DNA of 64,000 bases from Desulfurococcaceae archaeon (GTDB lineage: Archaea > Thermoproteota > Thermoprotei_A > Sulfolobales > Desulfurococcaceae): the NCBI GenBank assembly GCA_023269825.1, contig JAGDWI010000003.1:186001-250000 (forward strand), in the 5' to 3' direction. The translations under genes were made by a program, and so were the position numbers. Each line of letters opens with the position of its first letter. Position 1 is the first letter of the stretch. The notes beneath the pieces are model-generated. The model made no database searches, was not told the DNA's origin, and worked only from the letters and a program-made list of their open reading frames with translations. Positions 8,469 through 17,307 of the stretch are shown one piece after another.

Positions 8469-9251
8469 CTACTCACCTACATATGCTTTAACAACATCTG
8501 GATTCTGTATTACTTCATCTGGTTTACCTGAGGCAAGGAGCCTCCCATTATGTAACACGTATACGTAATCCACGGTCTCCATGAGGAGATCTATTCTATG
8601 CTCGATTATGATGAATGTCACGTTATAGGAGTTCCTGATTTCTTTAATGAAATTCAGTAGTCTCCGGGCTGTTGCAAAATCTAGACCTGCCAGAGGCTCG
8701 TCGAGGAGATATAGGCGTGCATTAGCCATTAACCCTCTAAGTGTTTCAACAAGCTTAATATCCGCAACTGAAAGCTGAGCAGGGTATTTAAAGGCTATCT
8801 CAAGCTTGTTAAACATTGCCAGTATACCAAGTGCTTTTTTAACTAGGTTCTTCTCCTCCTCAAGCCAAGTTCTCCACCTAACAGCATTAAGAATACTCTC
8901 ACCTCTCTGACCAACAGGGGTTACAAGTAAGTTCTCTATGACCGTTAAGCTATGGAAAAGCCTTGGTAATTGAAAAGTCCTCACGATTCTGAGTCTATAT
9001 ATTTCATGAGGGTTTAAACCGTCGATTCTAATAAACTCATTACTAGCTCGATAAAGCACTTCACCCTCAGAAGGCACATGAAACCCTGTGATAATGTTAA
9101 ATAGTGTGGTCTTGCCTGATCCATTGGGTCCTATTAAGCCGATTATTCCACCTTCCGGGATAGTTATTGAGACCTTTTCGAGTACTTTAACACCCTCGAA
9201 GTACTTCGACACATTCCTCGTGGCTAGAATATGTCTTACTTCTTTACTCAA
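8469..9251 (-). CDS. livG: ABC transporter ATP-binding protein, LivG type
   Basis: A 260-residue nucleotide-binding subunit with Walker A GPNGSGKTT, Walker B YLLDEPLAGL and switch His in IIEHRID. The signature helix, normally LSxGQ, reads LSVADIKLVE, which lacks the Gly-Gly of the canonical motif. The start overlaps the livM stop by 4 bases. Partner of LivF; the degenerate signature may shift hydrolysis to one composite site. Confidence 0.9.
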   Translation of the reverse strand: MSKEVRHILATRNVSKYFEGVKVLEKVSITIPEGGIIGLIGPNGSGKTTLFNIITGFHVPSEGEVLYRASNEFIRIDGLNPHEIYRLRIVRTFQLPRLFHSLTVIENLLVTPVGQRGESILNAVRWRTWLEEEKNLVKKALGILAMFNKLEIAFKYPAQLSVADIKLVETLRGLMANARLYLLDEPLAGLDFATARRLLNFIKEIRNSYNVTFIIIEHRIDLLMETVDYVYVLHNGRLLASGKPDEVIQNPDVVKAYVGE

Positions 9252-10285
9252 CTTGCTTCCCTTATCAACTCCTCTACAGCACTCTTGATAAACTTAGGGG
9301 GTTTCATTGAAATCAACCCTCTGGGATACTTTATGAGCACTATTGTCATGATCAACCCTATGAATACCGGTCTGAGATAATCAGGTGTAAAGGGCAAGTA
9401 CTCATTGAGTGAAGCAATGAGAGGCAGTATACGCTCGATGAGAGTTAGAATCAATGCTCCAATGATAGCGCCGATAGGGCTTTCGGAGCCGCCGATAATG
9501 ATCATCGCCCAGACATTAAAAGTCACTAACGTAACGAACATCTGCGGGTTTACGGATGATACGTAGCACGCATAAAGCGTTCCAGCAACTCCTGAAAAAC
9601 CAGAAGTTAGGAAGAATATCTTAGACTTTATTTTAGGCACATCTTTACCGAGGCATAGTGCAGCAATGTCATCATCTCGAATACTTCGAAGAGTTCTCCC
9701 AAGAGGAGAGCCTAGGATCCTGTCTGTAACTATGTAGGTTAATGCAAGGATAGTAACTGATAACAATAAGTAACATAAACCACTCAACATGGGGATACCG
9801 AGCCATATGAAGGGCTGGGGTATACCCAGCATGCCGTTGGTGCCGCCTACAAATTCCATGTTTACGTATATACCTCTGAGTACTTCTCCTACGCATAGTA
9901 AAGTAAACCCTACAAAACCAGAACCAACCCTTATTATTGGGTACGTCAGCAAGTAGCCGAAAACCCCGGTTACAATAAACGAGACTAGAATGGATAGTGT
10001 AAAAACCCCTAATACGAGAGCGGGGTTTAAGGTGCTGATCTCAATAAGAGCAATTACCCCCTCAGCAGTATATGGAGGTGCTTTAACTACATCCACACCG
10101 GAGATCGCCAGTAACAAGTAAGTGTTTATGATGGCTCCCAGGTAGGCTCCAAGCCCAAAGAATGCTACTTTGCCGAAATTAGTGATCCCGCTAATACCGG
10201 ATTCAAGGCTGAGCGTAACAGCTAGTATAGCGTAGATAGCGAAGTATTCGAGCCAGTTTATTAGGAACCCGGTAATATCTATCAT
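9248..10285 (-). CDS. livM: ABC transporter permease, LivM type
   Basis: A 345-residue polytopic membrane protein with about nine hydrophobic segments and the cytoplasmic loop characteristic of the LivM family (LGRTLRSIRDDDIAALCLG), followed by FFLTSGFSGVAGTLYA. It forms the membrane channel with LivH. Overlaps of 4 bases with livH and livG show tight translational coupling. Confidence 0.9.
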   Translation of the reverse strand: MIDITGFLINWLEYFAIYAILAVTLSLESGISGITNFGKVAFFGLGAYLGAIINTYLLLAISGVDVVKAPPYTAEGVIALIEISTLNPALVLGVFTLSILVSFIVTGVFGYLLTYPIIRVGSGFVGFTLLCVGEVLRGIYVNMEFVGGTNGMLGIPQPFIWLGIPMLSGLCYLLLSVTILALTYIVTDRILGSPLGRTLRSIRDDDIAALCLGKDVPKIKSKIFFLTSGFSGVAGTLYACYVSSVNPQMFVTLVTFNVWAMIIIGGSESPIGAIIGALILTLIERILPLIASLNEYLPFTPDYLRPVFIGLIMTIVLIKYPRGLISMKPPKFIKSAVEELIREAS

Positions 10286-11241
10286 TTCCTGCTCACCCTC
10301 TTGATAAACCTGTAGGGTAACCCTCCACCAGCCCCCATTGGAGGCCTTGCCACGAGGATCGCGAGAACTATGCCGAATACTATAGCGATCCTTACAGTGG
10401 GTTGTACACCGAAATAATAGTTAAGTACCGCTAGGAGCATGTTTTCAATTAATGCGAGAACTATTGATGCTACAGCTGTTATAGGAAGCGAGTATAGGCC
10501 TCCTATGAATGCTGCAGCAAAGTTGTCTACAACTATGTTAAGACCAAGATCTGGTGTAGTTGAGCCGGAGAAGTTAACCCATATCACACCGCTTAAAGCT
10601 GTAATCCCACCTACCAAGAACCATGTTAAATTTACAAGCCGGTTAATGGGTACACCGCAGATTGCCACTAAGGATGCATTATCCGCGATCCCTCTTAGCG
10701 ATAAGCCGAGCACTGTTTTATTGAAGAGAATGTACAGAGCTACACCTACGGAGACCCCGATCAAAGTAGCTGTTATGGTATATTGAGGCATACTATTCAA
10801 TCCGAGCACGTCTTGGAGAAACCTTACATCCTTGTACTCTATGGTAGAGTAAGAGAGGAAGTTTACATCATACCTTCTAGTAAGCAATTGGCAAACTATG
10901 TATAAAACGTATTGATATATGAACCATAAACCCATTGAAGTCACCATGTATACGTTTGAAGAAACCCTTTGATACGATAACGGCTTAAATACTAGAAGAT
11001 GGCTAATGAGGCTCACTAGGCCCCCAACGACAAAGGCTAGAAAAACGGCTACAGCTAGAGGTATTTCTCTTCCAAGTACTTCATTAACTATTATGACTAC
11101 GTATGCCCCGTATGTTATGAAAATCGGGTGTGCGAAGTTAAAGACCTTCGTTGTCCTATATGAAAGCGTTAGAGGAAGACTTGAAAGAATGTATATCCAT
11201 GAAAAAACATATGAGCATAAGATCGCACGGTAAATCTCCAT
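10282..11241 (-). CDS. livH: ABC transporter permease, LivH type
   Basis: A 319-residue membrane protein with about eight hydrophobic segments and the family loop GLSLRGIADNASLVAICG that contacts the ATPase. N-terminal LTLSYRTTKVFNFAHP matches the GLxTxxxNFAH motif of LivH permeases. It overlaps livM by 4 bases and follows the binding-protein gene by 24 bases. Confidence 0.9.
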   Translation of the reverse strand: MEIYRAILCSYVFSWIYILSSLPLTLSYRTTKVFNFAHPIFITYGAYVVIIVNEVLGREIPLAVAVFLAFVVGGLVSLISHLLVFKPLSYQRVSSNVYMVTSMGLWFIYQYVLYIVCQLLTRRYDVNFLSYSTIEYKDVRFLQDVLGLNSMPQYTITATLIGVSVGVALYILFNKTVLGLSLRGIADNASLVAICGVPINRLVNLTWFLVGGITALSGVIWVNFSGSTTPDLGLNIVVDNFAAAFIGGLYSLPITAVASIVLALIENMLLAVLNYYFGVQPTVRIAIVFGIVLAILVARPPMGAGGGLPYRFIKRVSRK

Positions 11242-11265
11242 GCTATCACCAGCTTCTAGCTCTCT

Positions 11266-12531
11266 TCAAAGCTTTTTCTCAATAACTATGTTCGAGTCAG
11301 TAATATGCCCTATATCAACATACTGGTATGTTCCATTCACGAAGGCCATAGTCCACAACCTGAAGCTTGCTTGAAGTCTGTCTCCATTCTCATCAAATAG
11401 CCCCCATCCCCCGGGGCCATAGTAAGTCTTCGCGGCTTCTATTAAAGCTCTTCTTAGTACATCGGGGTCGCTTGAGCCACCTGCTCTCAAGACCGCTAAT
11501 CCGGCTATCATTACCGCGTCATATACATTTTCACTGCACAGTGTTGGAGCTGCACCATACTTCTTTAACTTCTCCACGAACTCGTCATATAGAGGATTAG
11601 TTATTGGTACTGGTCGAATCCCAATCATTTTCACTGCTCGAGCGAAGTCCACCACCTTATGTGTGAGGACTTCGGAGGCTCCATAGAAGCCTTCAACCGT
11701 TAACCATCTAACTCCCCTTAGAGTGGGCTCATCCGCTGCGTGAGTTAGAACATTAGCTCCGTCTGTAGCATATCCGCAGTAGAAGACAGCGTCGGGGTTT
11801 AGCTTGGCAACCCAGGACGCTAGGGAGGCTACGTCTGAGCCATAGTCTGCTTGTCCCGACTGATATACTAAGTCGTATAGCACTGTTCCCCCGGATTCCT
11901 CAAAGAACTTCTTGAAGCTCTGTGCGAAGACATTACAGAACTCGTCATTCAGGTGGAAAGAAACCACGGACTTCAAGCCTTCTTGTACCGCGAGAGCAGC
12001 TAGCGCTTTGCTCTCGCCAAGAGCACTTGGTTGCGTTCTAAATATGTAGTCACCTCGTATCGCGAGAGCGGGCGAGTTTGAGCATGGTGCAATAATTATT
12101 AACTTATTAGAGTCCGAGAATGCTTTTACAGCTTTAACCTGGCTACTGAGCGCGGGACCTATGACTATTCTAACTCCTGTTGCATAGAGGGTCTGTACAT
12201 TCTTTAGTGCTCCATCTGCTGTGCCTCCATCATCGAGTATGTGAGGTTTGAATACTATATTTAAACCCATGGATTTCGCTAGGTTATTTAGGTCATCAAT
12301 GGCCATTCTAACTACAGGTTCCCATTGAACACAAACAGATGAAACTGCGCCAGATAATGCGAAGGTCACGCCTAGAGTATATGTTCGCTCAGAGACCCCG
12401 CCGGTCTGCGGTGTACCTAAACCTCCTACATAGTATCCAGTGCTGTATCCTATTATGAGACCTATTACTAGCGTGGCGAATATAAGAGCTAATAGCCTCT
12501 TACCAGCTATTGGAGGCATATTCCCACCCAA
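11266..12531 (-). CDS. Periplasmic-binding protein, LivK/type I fold (ABC importer)
   Basis: A 421-residue ligand-binding protein. Residues about 11-35 form one hydrophobic segment that anchors or exports it, followed by a short linker, then a type I periplasmic-binding fold (LGVTFALSGAVSSVCVQWEP onwards). The family binds branched-chain amino acids, amides or aromatic carboxylates; the ligand cannot be read from the sequence. The TTG start at 12531 is directly next to the AOR stop; ATG at 12519 would give a start four residues later. Confidence 0.87.
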   Translation of the reverse strand: MGGNMPPIAGKRLLALIFATLVIGLIIGYSTGYYVGGLGTPQTGGVSERTYTLGVTFALSGAVSSVCVQWEPVVRMAIDDLNNLAKSMGLNIVFKPHILDDGGTADGALKNVQTLYATGVRIVIGPALSSQVKAVKAFSDSNKLIIIAPCSNSPALAIRGDYIFRTQPSALGESKALAALAVQEGLKSVVSFHLNDEFCNVFAQSFKKFFEESGGTVLYDLVYQSGQADYGSDVASLASWVAKLNPDAVFYCGYATDGANVLTHAADEPTLRGVRWLTVEGFYGASEVLTHKVVDFARAVKMIGIRPVPITNPLYDEFVEKLKKYGAAPTLCSENVYDAVMIAGLAVLRAGGSSDPDVLRRALIEAAKTYYGPGGWGLFDENGDRLQASFRLWTMAFVNGTYQYVDIGHITDSNIVIEKKL

Positions 12532-14445
12532 TCATTCACAAGCAGGGAGTATACCGCGTGAAACAAAATCTTCTACCACGTCTAACAATCCTAGTTCTAA
12601 GAGCTTCTCCCGTGTTGGTATACCTGTTTGCTTATTCCATCCTCTAACCTCGTAATACTCCATTAACATCTCATCTAACTCGATTACATGACCCGCTGAA
12701 GGACCTTTCTTCAATGGTTCTTTAATGAATCTTTCAGGCAGAGTGTCGTGTACTCTCCTAACTCCTTCTCTAATATCGTAGGCTCTCTCGAGATTAACTA
12801 CTCTCTCACCTATCATCCTTACTTCCACGGGGGTTACCTCGAAACCTGTAACTGCTTCTATTAACTTAGCTGTTTTCGAGTAGTCCAGTATATTCATGTT
12901 TTCAGCTAAGTTTTTACACACGCCTAGAGAATCCACTAGTGCACATATGTTTTCATAGTATGCAACTAGTTTACCTTTCCCTCTTACACCGAGCCTGAGA
13001 GTTGCTTCAGGTTCACCAAACATTTTTAAACCTAACTCCGGGTCGTCGCTGAGCTCTACGAATGGCTCTGATCTAAGGTGATCCGCTCCCCGCGTTGAAA
13101 CCGCGAAGCCTAATCCATAGCCTTTTAAACCCCTTGGATCAGCTTGAATCATCTCCAATTTCTTCACGTGGAACCCGTATTCGATTCCTTTGCCCAGTTT
13201 CTCGGCGGCTTCTACTACTCCATCCGCCAGGATTCCTCCAAACCTCCTCCTATACGCTATATCTACTATTAATTCTAGAACAGCATCCATATTGCCCCAT
13301 TCGAGTTTTAAACCATGTGTTTCCTCCGTGGATAGTAATTCCTTGGAGTATAATTCCATTGCCCATGATATAACTTCACTTGTCGTTATGGCATCTAATC
13401 CTAGGTCATTCACTAATTCTATGGCTTTAAGGGCTCGGTCAAGATCACTATTACCAATTCTAACAGTCATCCCCGCTAAAGCCTCGTATTCAGGTCCCTC
13501 ACTCATGAAGGCCTCATTCTTGTTTTTAACTACGAATACTCTGCTACAAGGCACTATGCAGGAGAAGCAAGCTCTGTTTTTAACATTGTACTTTAAAGCT
13601 AGTTTTTCACCACTTACATCAAATGCATATGGTACAATTGGCTCAGTGAAGTGATTGCCGGGTAAAATACCTATCTTATTGGCAGCTAACAGTATCCTCG
13701 ATGTACCCATAATTCTTCTAGGCCAGTACTGTTCATGAGTATATACCTCTAACTCTACTTCTTCAACAAGCTTCTCGAATAAACTTGGTTTCGCGACTTC
13801 AACGTACCCTTCTCCTCTCACGGCGATTGCTTTGAGTTTTTTAGAAGCCATTACGGTTCCAAGTCCTGTTCTAGCGGCTGGCCTAGTTCTATTAAAGAAT
13901 ATCCCCGAAAACTTCACCATGTTCTCAGCTGCGGGACCTATGATCGCTATTTGAACTCTTGGGTCCCCTATTTCTTTTCTCAACGCATCGTAAGCTCTAG
14001 AAATAGGCATACCCCATAATTCATCAGCTTCTCTTACTTCAACGTTACCATCATCTATGTAAATGTACACAGGAGTCGAGCTAGCTCCCTCAATTATTAC
14101 TTGGTCGAATCCAGCGTACTTCATTTCTGCTGCGAAGTGACCGCCTACATTTGAATCCCCCAGTATCCCTGTTTGAGGTGATTTAGCTGATACATTCAGC
14201 CTTGCTCCCAACGGGAACCCTGTCCCCGCAACCGGCCCAGTTGCGAACATCAGCTTGTTCTCCGGTGAAAGCGGGCTTACGCCTGGAGGAACCTCATAAT
14301 ATAATCTAGCAATGTTGAATCCGCGGCCACCTATATACATTCTAGCGAACTTTTCATCTAATCTCTCTATTTTAATTTCTCTGTTCGTTAAGTTAACTCT
14401 AAGAATTCTCCCAGCGTACCCGTAGAGTCTACTCTGACTTAACAA
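12532..14445 (-). CDS. Tungsten-containing aldehyde:ferredoxin oxidoreductase (AOR family)
   Basis: A 637-residue enzyme oxidising aldehydes to carboxylates with ferredoxin. The N-terminal domain starts GYAGRILRVNLT and has the pterin-binding GGRGFN block. The [4Fe-4S] ligands are the CFSCIVPC cluster and the late Cys in DSLGVC; the tungstopterin motif DLGLD is present. Length is usual for the family (about 600-630). It overlaps the upstream ferredoxin gene by 17 bases and precedes the binding-protein gene without a gap, so redox enzyme and importer are one transcription unit. Which of the AOR, FOR or WOR subtypes it is cannot be decided from sequence alone. Confidence 0.92.
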   Translation of the reverse strand: MLSQSRLYGYAGRILRVNLTNREIKIERLDEKFARMYIGGRGFNIARLYYEVPPGVSPLSPENKLMFATGPVAGTGFPLGARLNVSAKSPQTGILGDSNVGGHFAAEMKYAGFDQVIIEGASSTPVYIYIDDGNVEVREADELWGMPISRAYDALRKEIGDPRVQIAIIGPAAENMVKFSGIFFNRTRPAARTGLGTVMASKKLKAIAVRGEGYVEVAKPSLFEKLVEEVELEVYTHEQYWPRRIMGTSRILLAANKIGILPGNHFTEPIVPYAFDVSGEKLALKYNVKNRACFSCIVPCSRVFVVKNKNEAFMSEGPEYEALAGMTVRIGNSDLDRALKAIELVNDLGLDAITTSEVISWAMELYSKELLSTEETHGLKLEWGNMDAVLELIVDIAYRRRFGGILADGVVEAAEKLGKGIEYGFHVKKLEMIQADPRGLKGYGLGFAVSTRGADHLRSEPFVELSDDPELGLKMFGEPEATLRLGVRGKGKLVAYYENICALVDSLGVCKNLAENMNILDYSKTAKLIEAVTGFEVTPVEVRMIGERVVNLERAYDIREGVRRVHDTLPERFIKEPLKKGPSAGHVIELDEMLMEYYEVRGWNKQTGIPTREKLLELGLLDVVEDFVSRGILPACE

Positions 14446-14944
14446 GTATACCCCACCTCTCGAGAATGCTTTTATAGTCTTCTACGGCAACAGTGTATTG
14501 TTTACCTAAATGCTCTGATTTACCAAGATGAACTTCCATTAAGGGATATATTGATAGAGCATTAGTTGGACACTTTGAAACACACACTGGTTTTCCTCCA
14601 CATAGATCACAAATTAGTGGAGTCAAGTCAACGGGGTTTCTGAACAATGCTCCATAGGAACAGGCTTCAATGCATGCACCACACTTAGTACATTTTTCCT
14701 TGAGTAGTTTCACTAAGCCGTTTTTATCTCTATATAGTGCCCCCGTGGGGCATACTTGTATACAGGGAGCGTTACTGCAGTGTTTGCATACAATTGGGTA
14801 ATCCATCCCTATTAAGTCATCTTTAATTACTCTTATTCTGGATAAGGATGGTGAGAACACTTTTTCGTGTGTATAGGAACACCAGAGTTCACAATACCTG
14901 CATCCAGTGCACTTAGAGGGGTCTACAACAATGTGACCTACCAT
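14429..14944 (-). CDS. Polyferredoxin-like electron carrier (four [4Fe-4S] clusters)
   Basis: A 171-residue iron-sulfur protein with sixteen cysteines in four CxxC-based groups: CTGCRYC..C, CKHC...C...C, CTKCGACIEAC and CDLC....C...C. This is the DmsB/HycB-like arrangement often found beside AOR-family enzymes, where it accepts electrons from the tungsten enzyme. It is the first gene of the leftward operon; the AOR start lies inside its last codons. Confidence 0.9.
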   Translation of the reverse strand: MVGHIVVDPSKCTGCRYCELWCSYTHEKVFSPSLSRIRVIKDDLIGMDYPIVCKHCSNAPCIQVCPTGALYRDKNGLVKLLKEKCTKCGACIEACSYGALFRNPVDLTPLICDLCGGKPVCVSKCPTNALSIYPLMEVHLGKSEHLGKQYTVAVEDYKSILERWGILVKSE

Positions 14945-15272
14945 TGGTACATCTGATTCACCCCACTAATAATCCATTGTGATAGAAGACCCATTATTTA
15001 AATTTTATTTAAGGCGTCCAAGTAAATAGTTCTTTTAACTCATGAATAAGGCGCTTTCAAAATTAACGTTTTTGATTCAACTTCATAATCCTGAATCTTA
15101 TTCAAGAAACCAGTTTTATTACAGAGTATTCTGTTAAAACTATCGGTTTAAATTAGAAGATTATATTGAAGTGATTTAAGTGCCTAGGCGTTCCTCCTAT
15201 AGATGGAGTGGTTTCAGAGTTAGTTCTCCGTGAAGAGTAGTTTAAACATCGAAGGACACATTCTTCATTCCA
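14945..15272. other. Divergent intergenic region with the ruined 5' part of the DUF134 gene
   Basis: A 328-base gap. The left part is AT-rich with TATA-like stretches (around 14995-15010 for the leftward operon). The right part, from GTG at 15180, reads in the DUF134 frame MPRRSSYRWSGFRVSSP before TGA at 15231 and TAA at 15243. No further gene is visible. Confidence 0.5.
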
Positions 15273-15524
15273 TTGAAACCAACCGATAATGTTGTAATAA
15301 GAGACTGCATCGAGATCTATGATTACGAAGTAGAAGCGTGTGCTCTAATTCACTATGAAGGTTTAACAACAGATGAAGCAGCAATGAAAATGAAGTTATC
15401 TAAAGCTACTTTTTGGAGAATACTGGAACAAGCAAGGTTCAAAGCAGTGAAGGCGTTAATAGAGCGTAAACCATTCAAGCTCGTGTCAACTAAGCAATCC
15501 ATGTTTCCAAGTTCAACCCAGTGA
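15273..15524 (+). CDS. DUF134-family HTH protein (5' part probably interrupted)
   Basis: An 83-residue frame with the DUF134 core: DYEVEACALIHYEGLTTDEA followed by an HTH like sigma region 4 (MKLSKATFWRILEQARFKAV). DUF134 proteins are predicted DNA-binding proteins. The frame starts at TTG 15273, but the same frame continues upstream to GTG 15180 as PRRSSYRWSGFRVSSP, stop, RVV, stop, TSKDTFFIPL. Family members normally have such an Arg-rich N-terminus, so either internal initiation yields a shortened protein or this is a pseudogene with two nonsense codons. Confidence 0.65.
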   Translation: MKPTDNVVIRDCIEIYDYEVEACALIHYEGLTTDEAAMKMKLSKATFWRILEQARFKAVKALIERKPFKLVSTKQSMFPSSTQ

Positions 15525-15616
15525 CTTCCAACGAATAAATGAAAAGAATAAATTAAACATCATTACTGGCTCCTAAGACTAGTTATCCCTGATTACATGT
15601 ATGTAAACTTATGGAG

Positions 15617-16039
15617 TTACTGCATTAACCCTTTTCTAAGCTTCTTCAACGTGTTAAATTCTCTCACAACTCCCATCCAGTACGGAGCTATAATTAAGAG
15701 TAGGAGAAGTATTAGCGGTTCCGGCGGCCTCGCTAGTAATACATATGTAGTTACTACTACTGAAGAGTATGTAGCGTAAACCAGTGATCTGGGGAACACA
15801 TATCCTTTAACTATAATGTACGATGAAAGCTCTGGAGGAAGATCTCTTCCCACGATATACCCTGACGATGTTTTCTCAACTAAACCTATTTTTTCAAGCT
15901 TTTTCAAAACTCGCTCCGCTTTACCCGGGCTATTATAGCCCATGAGCCTCTGAAATCCTCTAATGGAAACTGGTTCACCGTGCTTTCTAAGCTTTAGGTA
16001 TGCCTCTAACTCTTCTCTTCCAATAGGTATAGCTCTCAC
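15617..16039 (-). CDS. Winged-helix protein with C-terminal membrane anchor
   Basis: A 140-residue protein. Residues about 1-68 form a winged helix (IRGFQRLMGYNSPGKAERVL; wing KTSSGYIVG). Residues about 78-125 are two hydrophobic segments around a short ARPPEP loop. This layout, HTH plus two TM segments, is that of membrane-bound one-component regulators. It follows the surface-protein gene by 47 bases on the same strand, suggesting local control of that gene. Confidence 0.7.
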   Translation of the reverse strand: MRAIPIGREELEAYLKLRKHGEPVSIRGFQRLMGYNSPGKAERVLKKLEKIGLVEKTSSGYIVGRDLPPELSSYIIVKGYVFPRSLVYATYSSVVVTTYVLLARPPEPLILLLLLIIAPYWMGVVREFNTLKKLRKGLMQ

Positions 16040-16086
16040 CTATTCATCTTCATCAAGATGATTGAGGAAAAAAGTTTAGATCTACT

Positions 16087-17307
16087 TCAATACCGTTTAG
16101 AAATAATCAAGTATATAATTATTGATGCTAAAACTCCAGCTAATATAGATACCGTAACTAGTATACCATCACTACGATAAGGCGTTGAAGTTGTATACTC
16201 CATGGGTGCTGGTGAAGTAGTTGTTATCGAAGGCGTTGAAGTAACTGTTGGATATACCGATGGGCTTAGAGGCGATGTGATATGAGGCGTGTATATTGCA
16301 ATAGTAGTATTGAGTAGGGGTTTCATATACTCTACGGTATTAATTAAATCAGATGAGATACTAAATCCACATGTATTACCACGGAATAATGTTCCCTTAA
16401 TTACTCCACTATTAATAAGCTCATCGTATGGAACCCAGTATCCAAAGAGACTAGAGTATATTAGTCTACTATTCCACCCCGCTTTCCCTGGTTCAGCTAC
16501 CTGAACAATTCTATCTATATCTTCAAGACTTAACCCTACTACGACCCCGGTTTCATTTGTGAGAAATGATAAGATCCCCCTAAGCGCCATTTTATAGTCC
16601 CAGGGAGAAACCCTCATAGACTCCGTGGTCTGAGTGTTGTAAGGTGTAGTAGTTACAAATGTATTACTTAGTGAAGATGTTGTAACCGCTAGAGTGGGGG
16701 ATGGCGGCGAATAAACCGTTACTGTTACAATACTTGCTCCACCAATCTCAGTAGTAGTTTCATTAGTTATCACTATGGGGGATGGCGGCGAATAAACCGT
16801 CATAGTTGTAGTTAGAGGCGGGTGAACCTCAATGGTAGTAACTATAGTTTGTGTTGTAACGGGGTTCAATGGGCTTAGTACCGTAGTGTTTGGAGGTGTA
16901 ATCAACTCTACTCTTATCCCGAGATAGTACTCCGCTTCACCCTGATCGTTGAATCCCGGGACATATGGTGCACCATTACAGAACTTCGCTTCATATAGTT
17001 CGACGAGGAAATCTATTTTACTAGTTAACTCCCAGCTCCAAAGAGAGTAATAATACATAGTGTACTTGAATACATACGTTGAATTATCAACTTTCACGAC
17101 TGAATCTCCAGCCGCTTGTTCGAGCATCGTCAAGTTGTATTTTACACCAGGCTTATTTAAAACCACTTCCACCGCGTAAAGGCTCCTAGGATCCATACAT
17201 GCGCTAGCAGGTGTCAATACAGCTAATAGTACAGTAACTAATGTAATAAAAGCTACGCTCAGTGAACCACGCTTTAAAACACTAAACTCCACGATTTTCA
17301 CCTTCAA
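16087..17307 (-). CDS. Secreted, membrane-anchored Thr/Pro-rich surface protein
   Basis: A 406-residue protein of no named family. Residues about 13-37 are a signal peptide ending near ASA; the ectodomain contains four Cys and many N-glycosylation sequons; a Thr/Ser/Pro-rich stalk spans about residues 135-230 and contains the unit TVYSPPSP twice (around residues 172 and 197); a second Thr/Pro stalk precedes one C-terminal TM segment (about 381-402) and a basic tail SKRY. The domain between the two stalks (WDYKMALRGILSFLTNE) is unrecognised. It probably projects from the cell surface. Confidence 0.72.
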   Translation of the reverse strand: MKVKIVEFSVLKRGSLSVAFITLVTVLLAVLTPASACMDPRSLYAVEVVLNKPGVKYNLTMLEQAAGDSVVKVDNSTYVFKYTMYYYSLWSWELTSKIDFLVELYEAKFCNGAPYVPGFNDQGEAEYYLGIRVELITPPNTTVLSPLNPVTTQTIVTTIEVHPPLTTTMTVYSPPSPIVITNETTTEIGGASIVTVTVYSPPSPTLAVTTSSLSNTFVTTTPYNTQTTESMRVSPWDYKMALRGILSFLTNETGVVVGLSLEDIDRIVQVAEPGKAGWNSRLIYSSLFGYWVPYDELINSGVIKGTLFRGNTCGFSISSDLINTVEYMKPLLNTTIAIYTPHITSPLSPSVYPTVTSTPSITTTSPAPMEYTTSTPYRSDGILVTVSILAGVLASIIIYLIISKRY

